Positions 27,962-35,745 are shown, counted from the stretch's first letter. The stretch is 35,745 bases of DNA from Burkholderiales bacterium (GCA_020852555.1 JADZAQ010000243.1:1-35745), one strand, 5' to 3'. The notes: generated from the sequence alone by a model not told the origin. Program-made: numbers and translations.

Positions 27962-28879
27962 ATGAACACCATGACCACGAGCGGGCGCGGCGGCCGGGCG
28001 CGCAAGGGCATCATCCTGGCCGGCGGCTCGGGCACGCGCCTGCATCCGGTGACGCAGGTCGTGAGCAAGCAGCTCCTCCCCGTGTACGACAAGCCGATGA
28101 TCTACTACCCCTTGTCGACGCTGATGCTCGCCGGCATCCGGGAGATCCTGCTCATCTCCACGCCCGAGGACACGCCGCGCTTCCGGCAGCTCCTGGGCGA
28201 CGGCAGCCGCTGGGGCCTGGCGCTTTCCTACGCGGTGCAGCCCGCACCCGAAGGGCTCGCGCAAGCCTTCATCATCGGCCGCGACTTCGTCGGTCGCGAG
28301 GCGAGCGCGCTGGTCCTGGGCGACAACATCTTCCACGGTCACGACCTGCAGCCGCAACTCGAGCGCGCCAATGCGCGCTCCGAAGGCGCCACGGTGTTTG
28401 CCTACCCGGTGGCTGATCCCGAGCGCTACGGGGTCGCCGAATTCGACGCGACCGGGCGCGTGCTCTCGCTCGAGGAGAAGCCGGCGCGCCCGAGGTCGCG
28501 TTATGCGGTGACCGGGCTCTATTTCTACGACAACCGCGTGCTCGACATCGCGCGTGACCTCGCGCCCTCGCCGCGGGGCGAGCTCGAGATCACCGACGTG
28601 AACCGCGCGTATCTCGCGCAGGGCGCGCTGTCCTGCGAGGTCCTCGGGCGCGGCATGGCCTGGCTCGACACCGGAACCAACGAGTCGCTCCTCGAGGCGG
28701 CGCAGTACATCGCGACGCTCGAACGGCGGCAGGGCCTGAAGATCGCCTGTCCCGAGGAGATCGCCTGGCGATTGGGCTACATCGACGATGCGGCGTTCGA
28801 GACGCTCGGCCGCGCGCTCACCAGGAGCGGCTACGGCCAGTATCTGCTCGCGCTGCTGCACGACGGCGCCCTGCGCTAG
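27962..28879 (+). CDS. rfbA: Glucose-1-phosphate thymidylyltransferase
   Basis: First step of dTDP-L-rhamnose synthesis: dTTP plus glucose-1-phosphate to dTDP-glucose. The 305-residue protein shows the nucleotide-binding [16 protein letters not shown], then [33 protein letters not shown] and [11 protein letters not shown]. About 14 residues precede the conserved start, so a slightly shorter form starting at ATG 27971 (MTTSGRG) is possible. The 96-base gap before rfbC has no clear terminator. Confidence 0.97.
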   Translation: MNTMTTSGRGGRARKGIILAGGSGTRLHPVTQVVSKQLLPVYDKPMIYYPLSTLMLAGIREILLISTPEDTPRFRQLLGDGSRWGLALSYAVQPAPEGLAQAFIIGRDFVGREASALVLGDNIFHGHDLQPQLERANARSEGATVFAYPVADPERYGVAEFDATGRVLSLEEKPARPRSRYAVTGLYFYDNRVLDIARDLAPSPRGELEITDVNRAYLAQGALSCEVLGRGMAWLDTGTNESLLEAAQYIATLERRQGLKIACPEEIAWRLGYIDDAAFETLGRALTRSGYGQYLLALLHDGALR

Positions 28880-28975
28880 CTCGCCACCAGGGCGTCGCGC
28901 GTGGACCGCGTCGTTCCCGCCGCCGCCGACCACCCATCCCGCAGCCAAGCCCGTGCTTCCCGGATCGCACGAACC

Positions 28976-29518
28976 ATGAAGATCACTCCGCTCGCGCTTC
29001 CCGAAGTCCTGGCGGTCGAGCCCCGCGTGTTCGGCGACGAGCGCGGCTTCTTCTACGAGAGCTGGAATCGTCGCAGCTTCGCGAGCGCCGGGCTCGACGT
29101 CGACTTCGTGCAGGACAACCATTCGCGCTCGCGCCGCGGTGTGCTGCGCGGCCTGCACTACCAGATCGAGCACGCCCAGGGGAAGCTCGTGCGCGTGACC
29201 GCCGGTGAGGTGCTCGACGTCGTCGTCGACCTGCGGCGCAGCTCGCCTCGCTTCGGCCAGCACGTGGCGATCACGCTCTCGGCGGCCGACCGGAGGATGC
29301 TGTGGGTGCCGCCGGGGTTCGCACACGGCTTTCTCGTCGTGTCGGAGGATGCGGAGTTCCTCTACAAGACGACCGATTACTGGTATCCCGAGCACGAGCG
29401 CACGCTGCTGTGGAACGATCCGGCGCTCTCCATCGCCTGGCCGCTCGACGCGCCGCCGACGCTGGCCGCGAAGGACGCCGCGGGCGTCCCGCTCGCCCGC
29501 GCCGAGACCTACGCGTAG
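28976..29518 (+). CDS. rfbC: dTDP-4-dehydrorhamnose 3,5-epimerase
   Basis: Third step of the rhamnose pathway, 180 residues, cupin fold. Diagnostic motifs are FGDERGFFYESWN, FVQDNHSRSRRGVLRGLHYQ (with the catalytic His in GLHYQ), GEVLDVVVDLRRSSPRFG, VPPGFAHGFLV and YKTTDYWYPEHERTLLWND. ATG 28976 gives the standard N-terminus (MKITPLALPEV). rfbD follows after 6 bases. Confidence 0.97.
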   Translation: MKITPLALPEVLAVEPRVFGDERGFFYESWNRRSFASAGLDVDFVQDNHSRSRRGVLRGLHYQIEHAQGKLVRVTAGEVLDVVVDLRRSSPRFGQHVAITLSAADRRMLWVPPGFAHGFLVVSEDAEFLYKTTDYWYPEHERTLLWNDPALSIAWPLDAPPTLAAKDAAGVPLARAETYA

Positions 29519-29524
29519 GCCGTC

Positions 29525-30397
29525 ATGCCCGCGACGCAGCGCCCGCGCATCCTGGTGACCGGTGCCCGCGGGCAGATCGGCGGCGAGCTCGTGGCGCTGC
29601 TCCCGCCGCATGGAGAGGTCGTCGCGGTCGATCGGGTCGCACTCGATCTCGCCGATGCCGATGCCATCGTGCGCGTGGTCCGCGCGACCGCTCCCGACCT
29701 CGTGATCAACGCCGCGGCGTACACCGCGGTCGATCGCGCCGAGACCGAGCGCGATGCCGCCTTCGCGGTGAACGCCCGGGCGCCGGCGGTTCTCGCCGAG
29801 GAAGTCCGTCGGCTGGGCGCGATCCTCGTTCACTACTCGACCGACTATGTCTTCGACGGTCGGGCGAGCACGCCTTACACCGAAGACGCGGCGACCGGCC
29901 CGCTCAACGTGTACGGCGCGAGCAAGCTCGCCGGCGAGGCGGCAATCGCGGCGGTCGGCGCGCACGCCATCGTCTTGCGTACCAGTTGGGTCTACGGCCA
30001 CACCGGGCAGAATTTCCTGCGCACCATCCGGCGGCTGGCGGCCGAGCGCGACGAGCTCACCATCGTCGCCGACCAGACCGGCACTCCCAACTGGTCGCGG
30101 GCGCTCGCGCAAGCGACGGCCGACCTCGTGGCCAAGGGCCTGCCGGCGCTCGCGGAGCGTGCCGGCCTGTACCACCTGAGCGCGGCCGGAGCGACCACCT
30201 GGTACGGCTTTGCCCGAGCCATCGTCGGCGCTGCCGCGCGGCCTCGGGTGCTGCCCATCACCACTGCCCAGTATCCGACGCCGGCGCGGCGACCCGCGTA
30301 TGGCGTGCTCGCCACCGAGCGCTTGCAGGCGACGTTCGGTGTCGCCTTGCCGCCGTGGGAGGACTCGCTCGCGACGTGCCTCGCGAGCGCCACGTAA
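29525..30397 (+). CDS. rfbD: dTDP-4-dehydrorhamnose reductase
   Basis: Last step, producing dTDP-L-rhamnose with NAD(P)H. The 290-residue product has VTGARGQIGGELV near the N-terminus, INAAAYTAVDRAE, the catalytic Y130-x3-K134 in NVYGASKLAGE, and LRTSWVYGHTGQNFLRT. It completes a full four-gene rhamnose set, so the cell should carry L-rhamnose in LPS, O-antigen or another glycan. The rhamnosyltransferase is not within the window. Confidence 0.97.
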   Translation: MPATQRPRILVTGARGQIGGELVALLPPHGEVVAVDRVALDLADADAIVRVVRATAPDLVINAAAYTAVDRAETERDAAFAVNARAPAVLAEEVRRLGAILVHYSTDYVFDGRASTPYTEDAATGPLNVYGASKLAGEAAIAAVGAHAIVLRTSWVYGHTGQNFLRTIRRLAAERDELTIVADQTGTPNWSRALAQATADLVAKGLPALAERAGLYHLSAAGATTWYGFARAIVGAAARPRVLPITTAQYPTPARRPAYGVLATERLQATFGVALPPWEDSLATCLASAT

Positions 30398-30505
30398 GCC
30401 GCCGCGCCGGCCGCTCGCCCCGGAACCATCGCATCCGGGTAGACTCGAAAGAATCCACCGCTGCTGCACCCGGTGCCGCTCGCCGGTCCCGAGGTGCCAC
30501 GACCG

Positions 30506-32440
30506 ATGCGCATTGGCACTTCGATCCTGTTGGCCGGCTTGGCCCTTGCCGCGAGCGTGCCGGTGTCCGGAGCGGCGCGAACGACCGTCGCGAGCGGCGT
30601 CGCGTCACCGGTTGCTGCCACCGGTGCCGACGTGCGGCCGGCGGTCGCGATCCGCCCGGGCCGCCTGCAATGGCCGGCCGGCATGGAGGTACGCCGCATC
30701 GGGCTCGCCCCGCCGGCGATTGCGGAAGCGGCGGCGATGACGGCACACAACCGGCAGGCGCTGGCCGCCACCCGCGGGCTGCGCGGGCAGCCGCTCGCCA
30801 TCGGCTTTCCGCGCCCGGTGGACCTCACGGTCGCCCTGCGCGATCTCGCCTGGACCTCGACCGTCGCGGGGACCCGGGTCGCCCGGCTCGAGGTGACGTC
30901 ACCGGCGGCGCGGGCGCTGCGCGTCGCGCTCGCCCTGTCATCGCCGGTCGACGGCGTCACCGTGCGGGTCGCCGGCCCGACGAGCGACGAGGCGACCGCC
31001 GCATTTGCCGCGAGTGAGATCGCGAGCGCGGCACGCCGCGACGGCGTGCTGTGGACTCCCGTCGTCGATGGCGAGACGGCGGTGATCGAACTCGAAGCGC
31101 AGCCCACCGCCAAGCTCGGTGCGGCCACGCTCAGCATTCCCCGCCTCGCGCACCTCGTGATCGAGGCGGCCGAATTGGGCGCACCCGAGGCAGCCGTGAT
31201 GCGCGCCTCGGGGATCGGTACCGCAGCCTCCTGCAACGTCGATGCCGCCTGCGCGATGGCCGGCGACCCCGCGCTGCAAGCGCTCGCCCGGTCGGCGGCG
31301 AAGCTCGTCTTCATCGGCGACCGCGGGCTTTCGTATCTGTGCAGCGGGACGCTGCTCAACGATACCGCCAGCACCAACACCCCTTACCTCTTCACCGCGG
31401 ACCACTGCATCGACTCGATGGCGGCGGCGCGCAGCATCGTCAGTTTCTGGCTCTTCGCCGGTGGCTGCGGCGGCCAGAGCGGGCCGCCGCTCATCCAGTT
31501 GACCGGCGGCGGAACGCTCCTCGGACGCAGCCAGGACAACGACTGGTCGCTCATTCGCCTCGACGAGGTGCCGCCCGACGGCACCCGGCTCGCGGCGTGG
31601 CGCGCAGAGCCGGTCGTGAGCGGAACCCCGGTCGTTTCGCTGCATCATCCGAAGGGGGACCTGCTGAAGGCGAACCGCGGCACGGTCACGGGGCTGTCGA
31701 GGCTTACCGATGATCTCGTCGACGCCGACTTCACGCAGGTCGTGTGGAGCGCGGGGATCACCGAGGGGGGCAGCAGCGGAGGACTCCTCGCCACGTCCGG
31801 CGGCAGTGGCTACGAGGTGCGCGGCGCACTGTACGGCGGGCTATCCACCTGCGCCCGCCCCGCCGATCCCGATTATTTCTCGCGTCTCGAGGTGATGCTG
31901 CCGCTCACCCGCGAATACCTCACGCCGGCTGCGCCGAACCCCGATGGCGTCGTCGTCGCCGTCGAGTTCTATCACGCGGCACTCGATCGTTACTTCCTGA
32001 CGACGGCGCCGGCGGAGATTGCGAACCTCGACAGCGGCCGCACCGTCGGCTGGGCGCGAACGGGGTTGCGCTTCCTCGTCCATGCGGACGCGGCCCTGGG
32101 CACGAGTCCGGTGTGCCGGCTCTACAGCGCCGCGGGCAACGGGGTCGCGCACTTCTACTCGGCGAGCCCTGCCGAGTGCGCGCAAACGCTCGCGATTTTC
32201 GGGGCGGCCTGGATCCTCGAGACCTCCGCAGCCTTCTACGCGCCGTTGCCCGATCCTGTCTCGGGTCGGTGCCCCACCGGGACCGCGCCGGTGTATCGCT
32301 ACTTCAACCGGATGACCGGCGGTCATCGCTACACGCTGGAGCGGGTGACGAGCGAGCAGCTGCGCGCATCACCGACGTGGATCGCCGAAGGCTACGGACC
32401 GGGGCCGCTGTACCCCGTGCTGTGCGCGGTGCAGCCGTAG
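30506..32440 (+). CDS. Secreted trypsin-like serine protease with C-terminal DUF5648 domain
   Basis: A 644-residue secreted protein. Signal peptide at residues 1-23 (hydrophobic core SILLAGLALAASVPVSG). The N-terminal propeptide-like region runs to about 235. The protease domain follows, beginning around the disulfide-forming SCNVDAAC. The catalytic triad is readable: H300 (TADHC), D346 (DNDWSLIRL) and S424 (GGSSGG). The layout resembles the lysyl-endopeptidase type (Achromobacter protease I-like). Residues about 482-640 (VEFYHAALDRYFLTTAPAEI, RTGLRFLV) match DUF5648, a tail common on secreted betaproteobacterial proteins. ATG 30506 was chosen for its GAGGTG ribosome-binding site and signal peptide. 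Cleavage specificity and target are unknown. Confidence 0.88.
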   Translation: MRIGTSILLAGLALAASVPVSGAARTTVASGVASPVAATGADVRPAVAIRPGRLQWPAGMEVRRIGLAPPAIAEAAAMTAHNRQALAATRGLRGQPLAIGFPRPVDLTVALRDLAWTSTVAGTRVARLEVTSPAARALRVALALSSPVDGVTVRVAGPTSDEATAAFAASEIASAARRDGVLWTPVVDGETAVIELEAQPTAKLGAATLSIPRLAHLVIEAAELGAPEAAVMRASGIGTAASCNVDAACAMAGDPALQALARSAAKLVFIGDRGLSYLCSGTLLNDTASTNTPYLFTADHCIDSMAAARSIVSFWLFAGGCGGQSGPPLIQLTGGGTLLGRSQDNDWSLIRLDEVPPDGTRLAAWRAEPVVSGTPVVSLHHPKGDLLKANRGTVTGLSRLTDDLVDADFTQVVWSAGITEGGSSGGLLATSGGSGYEVRGALYGGLSTCARPADPDYFSRLEVMLPLTREYLTPAAPNPDGVVVAVEFYHAALDRYFLTTAPAEIANLDSGRTVGWARTGLRFLVHADAALGTSPVCRLYSAAGNGVAHFYSASPAECAQTLAIFGAAWILETSAAFYAPLPDPVSGRCPTGTAPVYRYFNRMTGGHRYTLERVTSEQLRASPTWIAEGYGPGPLYPVLCAVQP

Positions 32441-32465
32441 CCGGCGACAGCCACCGCGGCCGCGA

Positions 32466-33302
32466 TCAGAAGCGCCAGTCGACCGCCACCGCAGCGCCGG
32501 CGGCGAGCCGACCGTCGCGCACGACGATCGCGTTCACGCCGAAGGCGATGCCGGCGAAGCGCGCGTTCATGCGGTACTCGCCGAGGGTGCGCAAGGGTTC
32601 GCTGCCGGCGACGGCGCTCACCTGATCGATCGTCGTGACCCGGCAGCGGATGCACGGCTTCACCGCGCGCAGGACGACCGCGCCGATCGTGAAGATCTCG
32701 ACGTGATCCTCGGCAAAGGCATCGAGCCCGGTGAGCACGATGCTCGGGCGAAACCGATCCATCGGCAGCGCTGCGTCCCCACGCGCGGCCAGTCGGCCGT
32801 TGAGGTCGGCGAGCGATGCGGCGCCGATGACCAGAAGGGGATAGCCGTCGGCGAAATACGTGTGCGCCCCGGACGTGCCGGCGAACTCGGGATTGCAGCG
32901 GCGCACGACGCCACGGTCGAAGCAGACGAGGCGAACGTCGTCACCGAGCCATGCCGAGAGCCAGCGCGCAGCGGTATCGCCGGCGTCGCTGGCGCGCACC
33001 TGGCTGCGCCACACGACGACGTCGCGCGACGCGGTCGGCGCCGGCCGCGTTACGGCAAGTGCCGGTGCGTCCGGCGCGGTGAGCCACAGGCGGTCGGCTT
33101 CGAGGCGCGTGCGGACCTGTGCGAGACGCGGGAATTCACGTTGCGTGACGAAACGCCCGTCGCGGTCGACGACCATCCACTCGCGATCAGCGGCGCCGGC
33201 GGTCGCGAGGCCCGTGGTGGCGGCGTAAGCGGCCGACGACTCGATGCCGCCGCAGCCCTTGACCGGGTACAGGTGCAGCGATGCGACGGTGGCGCCGGCC
33301 AT
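32466..33302 (-). CDS. MOSC domain protein (YcbX-like molybdenum cofactor protein)
   Basis: A 278-residue protein with an N-terminal MOSC beta-barrel (VASLHLYPVKGCGGIE) and a C-terminal MOSC domain. Near the C-terminus, VKPCIRCRVTTID carries C217 and C220; in the YcbX/mARC family the second cysteine binds the molybdenum cofactor that reduces N-hydroxylated compounds. NARFAGIAFGVNAIV is also typical. ATG 33302 starts at the conserved N-terminus. E. coli YcbX has an extra C-terminal 2Fe-2S ferredoxin domain that is absent here, so a separate electron donor would be needed. It converges on the protease gene across 25 bases. Confidence 0.9.
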   Translation of the reverse strand: MAGATVASLHLYPVKGCGGIESSAAYAATTGLATAGAADREWMVVDRDGRFVTQREFPRLAQVRTRLEADRLWLTAPDAPALAVTRPAPTASRDVVVWRSQVRASDAGDTAARWLSAWLGDDVRLVCFDRGVVRRCNPEFAGTSGAHTYFADGYPLLVIGAASLADLNGRLAARGDAALPMDRFRPSIVLTGLDAFAEDHVEIFTIGAVVLRAVKPCIRCRVTTIDQVSAVAGSEPLRTLGEYRMNARFAGIAFGVNAIVVRDGRLAAGAAVAVDWRF

Positions 33303-33339
33303 GGACCACGCCTCCGCCGCGGCGGGGCGCCGTGCGCGG

Positions 33340-33990
33340 CTAACGCAGCCCTGCGGCGTAATCGGCAACCGCCTGCATCTGCGCTTCACTCATGCGCCGT
33401 GCGATGGTCGCCATGATCCGGCCGTTGGTGTCCTTGCCGCCGGGATCGGCGCCGCGCTGGCCGGAGGCGTACGCCTTCAACTGCGCGAGCGTGTATTCGG
33501 CGTGCTGGCCGGCGAGGCGGGGGAAGCTCGGCGGAATACCGGCTCCGTTGGGGGAGTGACACGCCGCGCAGGCAGGAACGCCGGTGGCGGCGTCGCCGCC
33601 GCGGAAGAGGCTTTGCCCCTGCGCGGCCAGTGCCGGATCCTTGGCGGCGCCGGGTTTGGGCTTCTGCTGCGCGAAGAGGATACCCATGGCGACCATGTCC
33701 GGGGGGGTGAGCATCCCCGCCATGGGTTGCATGATCGCGTTCGGGCGCACGCCCGACTTGAAGTGGTCGAGTTGCCGGCTGATATACTCCGCGCCCTGCC
33801 CGGCGAGGTTCGGATTGGCGGGAATGGTGCTGTTGCCATCGGCGCCGTGGCACGCGGCGCAGACCGTCTCGGCGAGCTGCTTGGCTTTCGCGAGATCCGG
33901 CTTGCCCTTGGCGGCTTCCTGCGCGGCCGCTGGCGCGATGCCGGCCACCAGGGCCGCGGTCGCCAGGACGGCGAACAACGTGCGATTCAT
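33340..33990 (-). CDS. Diheme cytochrome c4
   Basis: A 216-residue periplasmic electron carrier with a cleavable signal peptide (AAA-Q near residue 23) and two c-type heme sites: C44-A-A-C47-H48 and C141-A-A-C144-H145. Candidate axial methionines are M90 or M93 (MQPMAGML) and M193 (NGRIMATI). It passes electrons to terminal oxidases. ATG 33990 has a strong ribosome-binding site (GGGGAG). It is divergent from engB, an arrangement widely seen in beta- and gammaproteobacteria. Confidence 0.95.
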   Translation of the reverse strand: MNRTLFAVLATAALVAGIAPAAAQEAAKGKPDLAKAKQLAETVCAACHGADGNSTIPANPNLAGQGAEYISRQLDHFKSGVRPNAIMQPMAGMLTPPDMVAMGILFAQQKPKPGAAKDPALAAQGQSLFRGGDAATGVPACAACHSPNGAGIPPSFPRLAGQHAEYTLAQLKAYASGQRGADPGGKDTNGRIMATIARRMSEAQMQAVADYAAGLR

Positions 33991-34062
33991 TCTTGGCACT
34001 CCCCGATTGCGATTCCGGTACTGCGGCTTGGCGTTGCGCACGGCGGCGTGCCGGAGGTCGTC

Positions 34063-34815
34063 ATGAAAAAACACGGCATTGTAGCGGACTCGCGCACTCC
34101 GGCCAAAGCGCGCGCGCATCGACCGCGTCGCGAGGGCGCTGCCGGCGTGCCGCAACCGCTGGTCGGCGCGCAGTTCCTGCTGGGGGTGGCGCACGATTGG
34201 CAGCTGCCCGTCGCCGGCGCGCCGGAGATCGCCTTTGCGGGACGCTCGAACGCTGGCAAGTCGAGCGCGATCAATGCGCTCGCCCGGCAGTCCCGCCTCG
34301 CCTACGCGAGCCGCACACCGGGACGCACGCAACAAATCAATTTCTTCACGCTGCGCCACGGGGGGCTCATCGCCGATTTGCCGGGCTACGGCTACGCGGC
34401 GGTCACCAAGTCGCTCAAGCGCGACTGGCAGGACATCCTGTGGCGCTACGTGACCACGCGCCAGAACCTGACCGCGCTGACGCTCCTCGTCGACGCGCGC
34501 CGTGGGCTGACCGACCTCGACCGGGCGCTGCTCGACGCCTTCGTGCCCTCCGGACGCCCCGTATTGCTGCTCGCCACCAAGGCGGACAAGCTCGGCACGA
34601 CGGCGCAGCGCGTGGCGTTGGCGGGAATCGAGGCGGCGCTGTCCAAGGCGTTTCCCCGGGGTGCGGCGAACGTCCGCGTGCTTCTCTTCTCGGCAGTCAC
34701 CCACGAAGGGGTCGACGCGGCGAACGAAACGATCGCGTCGTGGCTGCCGGCGGGCGATCCGCCGCCATCCGCGAACGATCCCGCAAAAGAAAGGCCCCGC
34801 AATCAAGGGGATTGA
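34063..34815 (+). CDS. engB: Ribosome biogenesis GTP-binding protein EngB (YsxC/YihA)
   Basis: TRAFAC-class GTPase of 250 residues needed for cell division and large ribosomal subunit assembly. G1 (P-loop) is GRSNAGKSS, the G2 region TPGRTQQINFF, G3 DLPGYGYAAV and G4 TKADK. ATG 34063 is preceded by a good GGAGG. The N-terminus has a basic extension of about 30 residues and the C-terminus a polar tail (ending RPRNQGD), making it about 40 residues longer than the E. coli protein. The last codons lie inside a hairpin. Confidence 0.95.
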   Translation: MKKHGIVADSRTPAKARAHRPRREGAAGVPQPLVGAQFLLGVAHDWQLPVAGAPEIAFAGRSNAGKSSAINALARQSRLAYASRTPGRTQQINFFTLRHGGLIADLPGYGYAAVTKSLKRDWQDILWRYVTTRQNLTALTLLVDARRGLTDLDRALLDAFVPSGRPVLLLATKADKLGTTAQRVALAGIEAALSKAFPRGAANVRVLLFSAVTHEGVDAANETIASWLPAGDPPPSANDPAKERPRNQGD

Positions 34816-34826
34816 TGCGGGGCCTT
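34791..34826. terminator. Hairpin overlapping the engB stop, probable terminator
   Basis: AAGGCCCCGC (34791-34800) pairs perfectly with GCGGGGCCTT (34817-34826), with additional pairing of ATC/GAT inside. On the plus strand only TT follows. On the minus strand the flank reads TTTCTTTT, a better U-tract, so it may also stop transcripts from the gene at 34970. The engB stop codon is within the loop-side half of the structure. Confidence 0.65.
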
Positions 34827-34969
34827 GAACACCCATCCGCGCGGAGTCGCAACGAATGGGCACCCGCTCAGGGAGGGTAGCGGGAGACGATCAACGTCTG
34901 ATGCATTGACCCGATTCGCCGCCGCGAAGTTCCCGGGATTCCTGGAATCGACATCGGCGCCTCGTGGCG

Positions 34970-35536
34970 TCACCGCGCGAGCAAGCGCGCGAGGTCGCCG
35001 GCAGCGAGCCGCACGTCGGTACTCGCTCGCTCGCGGCGCGGCCGCTGGCGGGCGAGCGTCGCCGTGCGGATCGACAGGCGCACCGGGTCGGGGCCGGTGA
35101 GGAGGATCTCGGCGGCTCCGTCGCGGTCGGTACCGAGCGTGCGGTAGGGAATGCTCGCGTTGAGAAGCGCGATCTCCACCGCCTTCGGATCCTCGGCGCA
35201 GAGCTCCAGGTGGATGTCGCTGTGCTCGGTGGCCCAGCCGGCCGCCACCCCGCCGACGAGCACGGGCGAGTAGTCGGCCAGGCGTCCCATCCAGCGCAGC
35301 GCGGTCTCACGCTGCGCGTGCAGCCGCCGGGCGTGCGCTTCGCCGCCGAAGAGGAGGTGATAGTCGACGAGTGCCGCCTGGATCTCCTCATCCGCGGGCA
35401 GCGCGACGCGCTCGCCCAGCACGAGTTGCCGCGCCGCCTTGCGCTTGGCGAGCGACCAGTCGGCGATTCCGTGCTCGGCGATGAGCCGCGCGGCGACTTG
35501 CGCGATGCGCAGGCGATCGCGGCTGTCGGTCGCCAC
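34970..35536 (-). CDS. Conserved protein with nucleotidyltransferase-like signature, function unknown
   Basis: A protein of about 188 residues from GTG 35536 (TTG 35560 is an alternative start). Two parts can be seen. Residues 8-40 (RLRIAQVAARLIAEHGIADWSLAKRKAARQ) are a basic helical segment resembling the first helices of a TetR-type DNA-binding domain. Residues 93-112 (LVGGVAAGWATEHSDIHLEL) resemble the GS-x(n)-SDID motif of minimal nucleotidyltransferases, but the second metal-binding Asp is replaced by His109. I recall similar uncharacterised proteins in betaproteobacteria. No function is assigned. It is the last gene before an intergenic repeat and a possible IS element. Confidence 0.7.
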   Translation of the reverse strand: MATDSRDRLRIAQVAARLIAEHGIADWSLAKRKAARQLVLGERVALPADEEIQAALVDYHLLFGGEAHARRLHAQRETALRWMGRLADYSPVLVGGVAAGWATEHSDIHLELCAEDPKAVEIALLNASIPYRTLGTDRDGAAEILLTGPDPVRLSIRTATLARQRPRRERASTDVRLAAGDLARLLAR

Positions 35537-35570
35537 GTCAGTGGCGCCGGGCCGCCCCAAGCCGCTGACT

Positions 35571-35610
35571 GCGCCCCCCTTGGGGGCAGCGAGCGAAGCG
35601 AGCGTGGGGG
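35571..35610. repeat. Burkholderiales-type palindromic intergenic repeat
   Basis: A compact GC-rich hairpin GCCCCC-CTT-GGGGGC (35573-35578 with 35582-35587) is followed by the reiterated AGCGAGCG (35588-35595 and 35597-35604 region) and GTGGGGG. This pattern is familiar from intergenic REP-like sequences dispersed through Burkholderiales genomes. It stands just upstream of the unknown gene and just before the presumed IS end. Confidence 0.6.
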
Positions 35611-35627
35611 TCGTTCATCTAGCAGCC

Positions 35628-35745
35628 TGTCGGACTGAAGTTGAAAACGGGTAGCTTAGTGGTCATGGAACAGTACGGTAAGTGTCGGTCAGGGAGGAAA
35701 TGGCGCCGGCGCCGCTTGCAATTCGAGGCGCGCAGGTTCGATTTA
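35628..35745 (+). mobile_element. Possible left end of an IS21-family insertion sequence (cut by window)
   Basis: Base composition drops sharply from about 70% GC to AT-richer sequence at 35617. The segment from 35628 begins TGTCGGACTGAAGTTGAAAA, consistent with the TG-starting ends of IS21-type elements, and an IstA-like reading frame begins 37 bases in. The other end, the target duplication and the istB gene lie outside the window, so this remains a candidate. Confidence 0.4.
35665..35745 (+). CDS. IstA-like transposase N-terminus, partial and possibly degenerate
   Basis: From ATG 35665 the frame reads MEQYGKCR, then an arginine-rich middle, then EARRFDL at the window edge. IstA proteins of IS21 elements commonly begin like MEQYGKIR and reach AAR-x-FG-x about 20 residues later. 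Start and end of this segment match that spacing in frame, while the middle does not look like IstA, so compensating frameshifts or a different gene are possible. The competing ATG 35700 with GGAGG in another frame yields no recognisable protein. Confidence 0.33.
   Translation, partial: MEQYGKCRSGRKWRRRRLQFEARRFDL

Noticed and set aside
27890-30469. 859-residue minus-strand frame opposite the rhamnose genes
   Set aside because: Arginine/glycine-rich shadow with no domain, opposite four well-identified rfb genes.
35588-35604. Repeated AGCGAGCG units as a CRISPR-like or attC-like array
   Set aside because: Units are too short and contiguous, with no spacers or cas/integrase genes; better explained as a REP-like palindromic repeat.

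Overview
The window is about 36 kb of very GC-rich, densely coding DNA. It almost certainly comes from a betaproteobacterium of the Burkholderiales or a close relative. Three things point there: the gene neighbourhoods (dusB-fis-purH; pcm-like/rhodanese/tolC/waaA; cytochrome c4 divergent from engB), the family types (BPSS1780-like membrane protein, DUF5648 tail) and a Burkholderiales-style GC-rich palindromic intergenic repeat near the right edge. All assignments come from reading the translated sequence; no database search was run.

Layout: (1) 35-3272: a 5-formyltetrahydrofolate cyclo-ligase gene diverges from pepP-ubiH (aminopeptidase P and a ubiquinone-biosynthesis FAD hydroxylase). (2) 3339-9321: a promoter-led run dusB-fis-purH-purD-hemF-Nudix (tRNA modification, nucleoid protein, purine synthesis, heme synthesis, nucleotide clean-up). 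(3) 9387-15470, minus strand: a complete branched-chain amino acid or related ABC importer. The substrate-binding protein is first, has its own strong promoter, and is followed by a perfect hairpin terminator; then livH-livM-livG-livF and a small membrane protein. (4) 15754-22666, plus strand: an RND efflux adaptor, the RND pump, a divergent PCMT-like methyltransferase, a rhodanese and a TolC-type outer membrane channel, so all three parts of an efflux or secretion machine are present. (5) 22644-30397: LPS genes. waaA and waaC are on the minus strand; a WaaE-like glycosyltransferase, a UDP-glucuronate-epimerase-like gene and the four dTDP-L-rhamnose genes rfbB-A-C-D are on the plus strand. (6) 30506-34815: a secreted trypsin-like protease with a DUF5648 tail, a MOSC protein, a diheme cytochrome c4 and the GTPase engB. 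(7) 34970-35745: a conserved unknown protein with a nucleotidyltransferase-like signature, the palindromic repeat, and what looks like the left end of an IS21-type insertion sequence cut by the window edge.

Most of the window is housekeeping and envelope biology with standard gene families. I did not find a convincing new multi-gene system, phage, defence island or CRISPR array. The features most worth a second look are a 7-nt tandem repeat with strong G-quadruplex potential directly before the RND pump start codon, a PCMT-like protein lacking the usual active-site motif, a ubiH frame without a standard start codon, the two-tier architecture of the liv operon, and the orphan nucleotidyltransferase-like protein beside the possible IS element.
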